Shown: piece after piece, positions 57,001 through 64,000 of the stretch | Layout: each line of letters begins with the position of its first letter | How positions within the stretch are numbered: the stretch's first letter is position 1 | Origin: Arion vulgaris | Taxonomy: Eukaryota; Mollusca; Gastropoda; Stylommatophora; Arionidae | Direction: 5' to 3' | NCBI GenBank assembly: GCA_020796225.1 | Contig: CM036759.1 | Location: 1,054,001 to 1,118,000, forward strand | Length of the DNA: 64,000 nucleotides | The notes under the pieces: model-generated | Told to the model about the DNA's origin: nothing | The model's input: the letters and a program-made list of their open reading frames with translations, nothing else | The model's database searches: none | Program-made: the position numbers and the translations under genes

Positions 57001-60000
57001 GATTTCTATATTTTCTTTCTTTCTATCACAAGTTCTATCTTTCTTACTGTCACTTGATTCTATCTTTTCTTTCTTTCTATCACTAGTTCTTTGTTTTATT
57101 TTCTATCACTAGTTCTATCTTTCTTTCTATCACTTAGTTCTATCTTTTCTTTCTTTTCTATCACGTAGTTCTTTCTTTTCTTTCTTTCTGTCCTTGGTTC
57201 TATCTTTTCTTTCTTTCTATCACTTAGTTCTATCTTTTCTTTCTTTCTATCTAAGTTCTATATTTCTTTCTATCACTTAACCAGTTCTATCTTTTCTTTC
57301 TTTCTATCACTAGTCTAACTTTATTGCTTCTATCACTAGTTCTATCTTTCTTTCTATCACTTAGTTCTATCTTTTCTTTCTTTCTATCACTAGTTCTTAC
57401 TTTATTTATTTCTATCACTAGTTCTATCTTTCTTTCTATCATAGTTCTCTTGTCTTTCTATCCTTAGTTCTATCTTTTCTTTCTTTCTATCACAAGTTCT
57501 ATCTTTCTTTCTTTTCCTATCACCTAGTTCTAACTGTTATTTCTATCACTAGTTCCTTTATTTATTTCTATCACTAGTTCTATCTTTCTTTTTCTATCAC
57601 TAGTTTCCTCTTTCTTTCCACTTTCCCACTAGTTCTATTTTTCTTTCCTATCACTAATTCTATCTTTCTTTCTATCACGAGTTCTATCTTTCTTTCTATC
57701 ACAAGTTCTATCTTTCTTTCTATCACTAGTTCTATCTTCTTCTATCACTAGTTCTATCTTTCTTTCTATCATAGTTCTATCTTTCTTTCTTTCTATCACT
57801 AGTTCTATCTTTCTTTCTTCCTATCACTAGTTCTAACTTTATTTATTTCTATCACTAGTTCCTAACTTTATTTATTTCTATCACTAGTTCTATCTTTCTT
57901 TCTATCACTAGTTCTATCTTTCTTTCCATCACTAATTCTATCTTTCTTTCTATCACGAGGTCTATCTTTCTTTCTATCACAAGTTCTATCTTTCTTTCTA
58001 TCACTAGTTCTATCTTTCTTTCTATACTAGTTCTATCTTTCTTTCTATCACTAGTTCTATCTTTCTTTCTTTCTATCACTAGTTCTATCTTTCTTTCTTT
58101 TCCTCCTCTTCTATCTGTCTTTCTTTCTATCACTAGTTTCTATCTTTCTTTCTTTCTATCACGTAGTTCTATCTTTCTTTCTTTCTATCACAAGTTCTAT
58201 CTTTCTATCTATCACTAGTTCTATCTTTCTTTCCTCCACTAGTTCTATCTTTCTTTCTATCACTAGTTCTATCTACTTTCTATCACTAGTTATATCTCTT
58301 TCTATTACTAGTTCTATCTTTCTTTCTATCATAGTTCTATCTTTCTTTATATCACAGGGTTCAATCTTTCTTTCTATCATTAGTTCTATCTTTTCATTCC
58401 TATCCCTGATTCTATCTTTCTTTCTATCACTAGTTCTATCTTTCTTTCTATCACTAGTTCTATCTTTCTTTCTATCACTAGTTCTTACTTTATTTATTTC
58501 TATCACTAGTTCTATCTTTCTTTCTATCACTTAGTTCTATCTTGTCTTTCTATCACTTAGTTCTATCTTTTCTTTCTTTCTATCACAAGTTCTATCTTCT
58601 GTTTATCACTAGTTCTAACTTTATTTATTTCTATCACTAGTTCTAACTGTTATTTCTATCGCAGTTCTATCTTTCTTTCATCTCTAGTTCTATCTTTCTT
58701 TCTATCACTAGTTCTATTTTTCTTTCCTCCACTAATTCTATCTTTCTATCACGAAGTTCTATCTTTCTTTCTGTCACTAGTTCTATCTTTCTTTCTATCA
58801 CTAATTCTATCTTTCTTTCTATCACTAGTTCTATCTTTTCTTTCTTCCTATCACAAGTTCTAACTTTATTTATTTCTATCTTTAGTTCTATCTTTCTTTC
58901 TGTCACTTGGTTCTATCTTTTCTTTCTTTTTCTATCATGATTCTATCTTTTTCTTTCTTCCTATCACTAGTTTCTAACTTTATTTATTTCTATCACAAGT
59001 TCTATCTTTATTTATTTCTATCACAAATTCTCTACTCTTTCTTTCTATCACTTAGTTCTATCTTTCTTTCTTTCTATCACTTAGTTCTCCTCTTTTCTTT
59101 CTTTCACTGTCACTTAGTTCTATCTTTTCTTTCTCTATCACTTAGTTCTGTATCTTTTCTTTTCTTTCTATCACAAGTTCCTGTCTTTGTTATTTCTATC
59201 ACTAGTTCTATCTTTCTTTCTATAACCAGTTCTATCTTTTTCTTTCTTTCTATCATAGTTCTATTTATTCATTTCTACTCCTAGTTCTATCTTTCTTTCT
59301 ATCCTTAGTTCTATCTTTTCTTTCTTTCTATCACTAGTTCTTTGTTATTTCTATCACTAGTTCTATCTTTCTTTCTATCACTTAGTTCTATCTTTTCTTT
59401 CTATCACTTAGTTCTATCTTTTCTTTTTTTCTATCACAAGTTCTATCTTTCTTTCTTCCTATCACTAGTTCTAACTTTATTTATTTCTATCACTAGTTCT
59501 AACTTTATTTATTTCTATCACTAGTTCTATCTTTCTTTCTATCACTAGTTCTTCTTATCTTTCTTTCCATCACTAATTCTATCTTTCTTTCTATCACAGT
59601 TCATATCTTTCTTTCTATCACCAAAGTTCTATCTGCTCTGCTCACTAGTTCTATCTTTCTTTCTATCTAGTTCTATCTTTCTTTCTATCATAGTTCTATC
59701 TTTCTTTCTTTCTATCACTAACGTTCTATCTTTCTTTCTTTCTATCACTACTTTCTGCTCTTTCTTTCTTTCTATCACTAGTTCTATCTTTCTTTCTTTC
59801 TATCACGTAGTTCTATCTTTCTTTCTTTCTATCACAAGTTCTATCTTTCTATCCATCACCCTAGTTCTATCTTTCTTTCTATCACTAGTTCTATCTTTCT
59901 TTCTATCACTAGTTCTATCTCTTTCTATCACTAGTTATATCTCTCTTTCTATTACTAGTTCTATCTTTTCTTTCTTTATCTTAGTTCTATCTTTCTTTAT

Positions 60001-63000
60001 ATCCCAGTTCAATCTTTCTTTCTATCATTAGTTCTATCTTTCTTTTCTATCCACTAGTTTCTATCTTTCTTTCTATCACTAGTTCTATCTTTCTTTCTAT
60101 CACTAGTTCTATCTTTCTTTCTATCACTAGTTCTATCTTTCTTTCTTTCTATCACAAGTTCTATCTTTCTTTCTTTCTATCCACTAAGTTCTATCGTTCT
60201 TTCTTTCCAATCACTAGTTCTATCTTTCTTTCTTTCTTTCACCAAGTTCTATCTTTCTTTCTTTCTATCACTAGTTCTATTTTTCTTTCTTTCTATCACC
60301 AGTTCTATCTTTCTTTCTTTCTATCACTTAGTTCTATCTTTCCTTCTATCACTAGTACTATCTTTCTTTCTTGCTATCATAGTTCTATTTCCTATCTTTC
60401 TATCTCTTAGTTCTTTCTTTCTTTCTTTCTATCACTAGTTCTATTTTTCTTTCTTTCTATCACCAGTTCTATCTTTCTTTCTTTCTATCACTAGTTCTAT
60501 CTTTCTTTCTTTCTTTCACTAGTTCTGCTCTTTCTTTCGTCTATCACCTAGTTTCTTTCTTTCTTTCTTTCACTAGTTCTATCTTTCTTTCTATCCCACT
60601 AAGTTTCTATCTTTAATTTTATTTCTATCACACTAGTTCTATCTTTCTTTCTATCACTTAGTTCTATCTTTTCTTTCTTTCTATCACTTAGTTCTATCTT
60701 TCTTTCTTTCTATCACTTAGTTCTATATTTTCCTTTCTTTCTACTCTGAGTTCTATCTTTCTTTCTATCACTTAGTTCTATCTTTTCTTTCTTTCTACTC
60801 ATAGTTCTAACTTTATTTATTTCTATCACTGATTCTATCTTTCTTTCTATCACTTAGTTCTATCTTTTCTTTCTTTCTATCACTTAGTTCTATCTTTATT
60901 TATTTCTGCTAGTTCTATCTTTGCTTTCTATCACTAGTTCTATCTTTTCTTTCTTTCTATCACGTAGTTCTTTCTTTTCTTTCTTTCTATCATAGTTCTC
61001 TATCTTTTCTTTCTTTCTATCATAGTTCTATCTTTTCTTTCTTTCTACTCACAAGTTCTATATTTCTTTCTATCACTTAGTTCTATCTTTTCTTTCTTTC
61101 TATCACTAATTCTAACTTTATTTATTTCTATCACTAGTTCTATCTTTCTTTCTATCACTTAGTTCTATCTTTCTTTCTTTCTATCACTAGTTCTTCTTTT
61201 ATTTATTTCTATCACTAGTTCTATCTTTCTTTCTATCACTTAGTTCTATCTTGTCTTTCTATCACTTAGTTCTATCTTTTCTTTCTTTCTATCACAAGTT
61301 CTATCTTTCTTTCTTCTATCACCCTGGATTCTTTTATTTATTTCTATCACTAGTTCTAACTTTATTTATTTCTATCACTAGTTCTATCTTTCTTTCTATC
61401 ACTAGTTCTATCTTTCTTTTTCTATCTGCTAGTTCTATTTTTCTTTCCATCATAATTCTATATATTTCTTACGAGTTCTATGTTTCTTTCTATCCACAAG
61501 TTCTATCTTTCTTTCTATCACTAGTTCTATCTTTCTTTCTATCACTAGTTTTATCTTTCTTTCTATCACTAATTCTATCTTTCTTTCTTTCTATCACTAG
61601 TTCTATCTTTCTTTCTTCCTATCACTAGTTCTAACTTTATTTATTTCTATCACTTTAGTTCTAACTGTTGTTTATCATAGTTCTATCTTTCTTTCTATCT
61701 ACTAGTTCTATCTTTTCTTTCCATCACTAATTCTATCTTTCTTTCTATCACGAGGTCTATCTTTCTTTCTATCACAAGTTCTTTCTTACTTTTCTCACTA
61801 GTTCTATATCTTTCTTTCTACTCCTTGGTTCTATCTTTCTTTTTCTATCTTAGTTCTGTCTTTTTCTTTCTTTCTATCACTAGTTCTATCTTTCTTTCTT
61901 TCTATCACTATTTCTATCTGTCTTTTCTTTTCACTCTACTAGTTCTATCTTTCTTTCTTTCTATCACGTAGTTCTATCTTTCTTTCTTTCTATCACAAGT
62001 TCTATCTTTCTATCTATCACTAGTTCTATCTTTCTTTCTATCACTAGTTCTATCTTTCTTTCTATCTAGTTCCCATCTTTCATCATAGTTATGTCTCTCT
62101 TTCTCTATTACTAGTTCTGTCTTTCACTCTATACTAGTTCTGTCTTTTCTTTTATATCAAGTTCAATCTTTCTTTCTATCATTTAGTTCTATCTTTCTTT
62201 CCATCACTAGTTTACCATCTTTCTTTCTGTCACTGGTTCTGTCTTGTTTCTGATCACTAGTTCTATCTTTCTTTCTACTCACTAGTTCTTACTTTATTTA
62301 TTTCTATCACTAGTTCTATCTTTCTTTCTATCACTTGATTCTATCTTGTCTTTCTATCACTTAGTTCTATCTTTTCTTTCTTTCTACTCTAAGTTCTATC
62401 TACTTTCTTCCTATCACTAGTTCTTAACTTTATTTATTTTATCACTAGTTCTAACTTTATTTATTTCTATCACTAGTTCTATCTTTCTTTCTATCACTAG
62501 TTCTATCTTTCTTTCTATCACTAGTTCTATTTTCTTTTTCTATCACTAATTCTATCTTTCTTTCTATCAAGTTCTATCTTTCTTTCTATACAAGTTCGAT
62601 CTTTCTTTCTATCACTAGTTCTATCTTTCTTTCTATCACCTAGTTCTGTCTTTCTTTTCATATCACTAGTTCTATCTTTCTTTCTATCACTAGTTCTATC
62701 TTTCTTTCTTCTATCATAGTTCTAACTTTATTTATTTCTATCACCTAGTTCTAACTTTATTTATTTCTATCACTAGTTCTATCTTTCTTTCTATCACTAG
62801 TTATCTTTCTTTCCATCACTAATTCTATCTTTCTTTCTATCCACAGTTCTATCTTTCTTTATCACCAAGTTCTATCTTTCTTTTTTATCACTAGTTCTAT
62901 CTTTCTTTCTATCACTAGTTCTATCTTTCTTTCTATCACTGGTTTCTATCTTTCTTTCTTTCTATCACTAGTTCTATCTTTCTTTCTTTCTATCACTATT

Positions 63001-64000
63001 TTCTATGCTAACAACACCACTTCACTGGTTTCTATCTTTCTTTCTTTCTATCACGTAGTTCTATCTTTTTCTTTCTTTCCTCCACCCAAGTTCTATCTTT
63101 CTATCTATCACTAGTTTCTATCTTTCTTTCTGTCACTAGTTCTATGCTTTCTTTCTATCACTAGTTCTATCTCTTTCTATCACTGAATTTATATCTCTCT
63201 TTCTATTACTAGTTCTATCTTTCTCTATCACTAGTTCTATCTTTCTTTATATCGAGTTCAAATGCTTTCTTTCTCATTAGTTCTATCTTTCATTTCTATC
63301 ACTAGTTCTATCTTTCTTTCTATCGCTTTGATTCTATCTTTCTTTCTATCACTAGTTCTATCTTTCTTTCTATCACCTGGTTCTGTCTTTCTTTCTTTTT
63401 CTATCACCAGTTCTATCTTTCTTTCTTTCTATCACTAATTTCACATCGTTCTTTCTTTCCAATGCTAGTTTCTATCTTTCTTTCTTTCTTTTTCACCAAG
63501 TTTCTATCTTTCTTTCTTTCTATCACTTTCATTCTATCTTTCTTTCTTTCTATCACAAGTTCTATCTTTCTTTCTTTCTATCACTAGTTCTATCTTTCAG
63601 CCTATCACTAGTACTATCTTAACAGCATATATAGTTCTATCTTTCTATCTTTCTATCTCTTAGGTTCTTTCTTTCTTTCTCTTTTTCTATCACTAGTTCT
63701 ATTTTTCTTTCTTTCTATCTACAATTCTATCTTTCTTTCTTTCCATCACTAGTTCTATCTTTCTTTCTTTCTTTCACTAGTTCTATCTTTCTTTCGTCTA
63801 TCACTAGTTCTAACTTTCTTTCTTTCTTTCACTAGTTCTATCTTTCTGCTCCACTAGTTCTATCTTTATTTATTTCACTCACTAGTTCTATCTTTTTCTT
63901 TCCTATCACTTAGTTCTATCTTTTCTTTCTTTCTATCATAGTTTCTATCTTTTCTTCAACTTTATCTTAGTTCTATCTTTTCTTTCTTTCTATCTGAGTT
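54061..64000. repeat. Second giant pyrimidine array, about 24 bp unit, TATCTTTCTTTCTATCACTAGTTC
   Basis: Several hundred units of TATCTTTCTTTC + TATCACTAGTTC, with CACTTAGTTC, CACAAGTTC and CTAACTTTATTTATTTC variants and a variable number of TTTC steps. It runs off the right edge. Larger blocks recur: the series with TATATCTC, TATATCACAG and CATTAG units appears near 56,200, 58,280, 59,930, 62,085 and 63,185, so multi-kb segments have been duplicated. Open frames are low-complexity Phe/Leu/Ser (+) or Glu/Arg/Lys (-) translations. Confidence 0.96.

Noticed and set aside
57855..58906. Glu/Arg/Lys-rich minus-strand open frames resembling coiled coils
   Set aside because: Translations of the purine strand of the 24-bp array.

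Overview
This is a eukaryotic, almost certainly metazoan, genomic window. It contains spliced exons with GT-AG borders, 5'-truncated non-LTR retrotransposons with target-site duplications, hAT DNA transposons, a MITE, and very large minisatellites. I see no prokaryotic genes, rRNA, tRNA or CRISPR. The species cannot be fixed from the sequence. The mix of ZBED/SCAN-type and GTF2IRD2-type hAT transposases with RTE/CR1-like LINEs suggests an animal, perhaps an invertebrate. By my estimate, about two thirds of the window (roughly 43 kb) is tandem arrays.

Layout: 1-10.5 kb is one array of 38-41 bp units. 10.5-19.07 kb is a run of ten further short-unit arrays (94, 48, 27, 27, 34, 66, 68, 20 and 23 bp units), several directly abutting, one carrying a 76-bp palindromic MITE. 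At 19,095-19,226 there is a short but convincing protein-coding exon on the + strand. It carries the GIGADD transmembrane motif of Dispatched/Patched sterol-sensing-domain (RND) transporters. Its donor is followed at once by about 13 copies of a 32-bp repeat that repeats a CAGGTAAGT-type 5' splice site. Then come a LINE fragment bounded by a 20-bp direct repeat, a second LINE remnant, a 49-bp array, and an 11.6-kb pyrimidine array (21.43-33.0 kb) whose units look like 3' splice sites. The next exon of the same gene is at 33,059-33,263; it is phase-compatible but carries frameshifts. A 23-bp array begins directly behind its donor.

34-44 kb holds older duplications, a + strand LINE, and a 1.8-kb segment (a minus-strand LINE plus a 14-bp minisatellite) present as three nearly identical tandem copies. 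43.86-53.53 kb is one 18-bp minisatellite split by two hAT transposons, 44,055-49,715 and 49,742-52,431. Both are flanked by ATCTAGAG. The first hAT is itself interrupted by two oppositely oriented LINEs, each with its own target-site duplication. 54.06 kb to the end is a second giant pyrimidine array of about 24-bp units sharing the core CTAGTTCTATCT with the 21-33 kb array.

The simplest reading is that the window lies inside one long gene transcribed on the + strand, with introns expanded by minisatellites and by transposons landing in them. The reverse transcriptase and transposase reading frames are all broken. The most unusual observation is that several intronic minisatellites appear to be multiplied splice-site-like sequences positioned next to the real splice sites.
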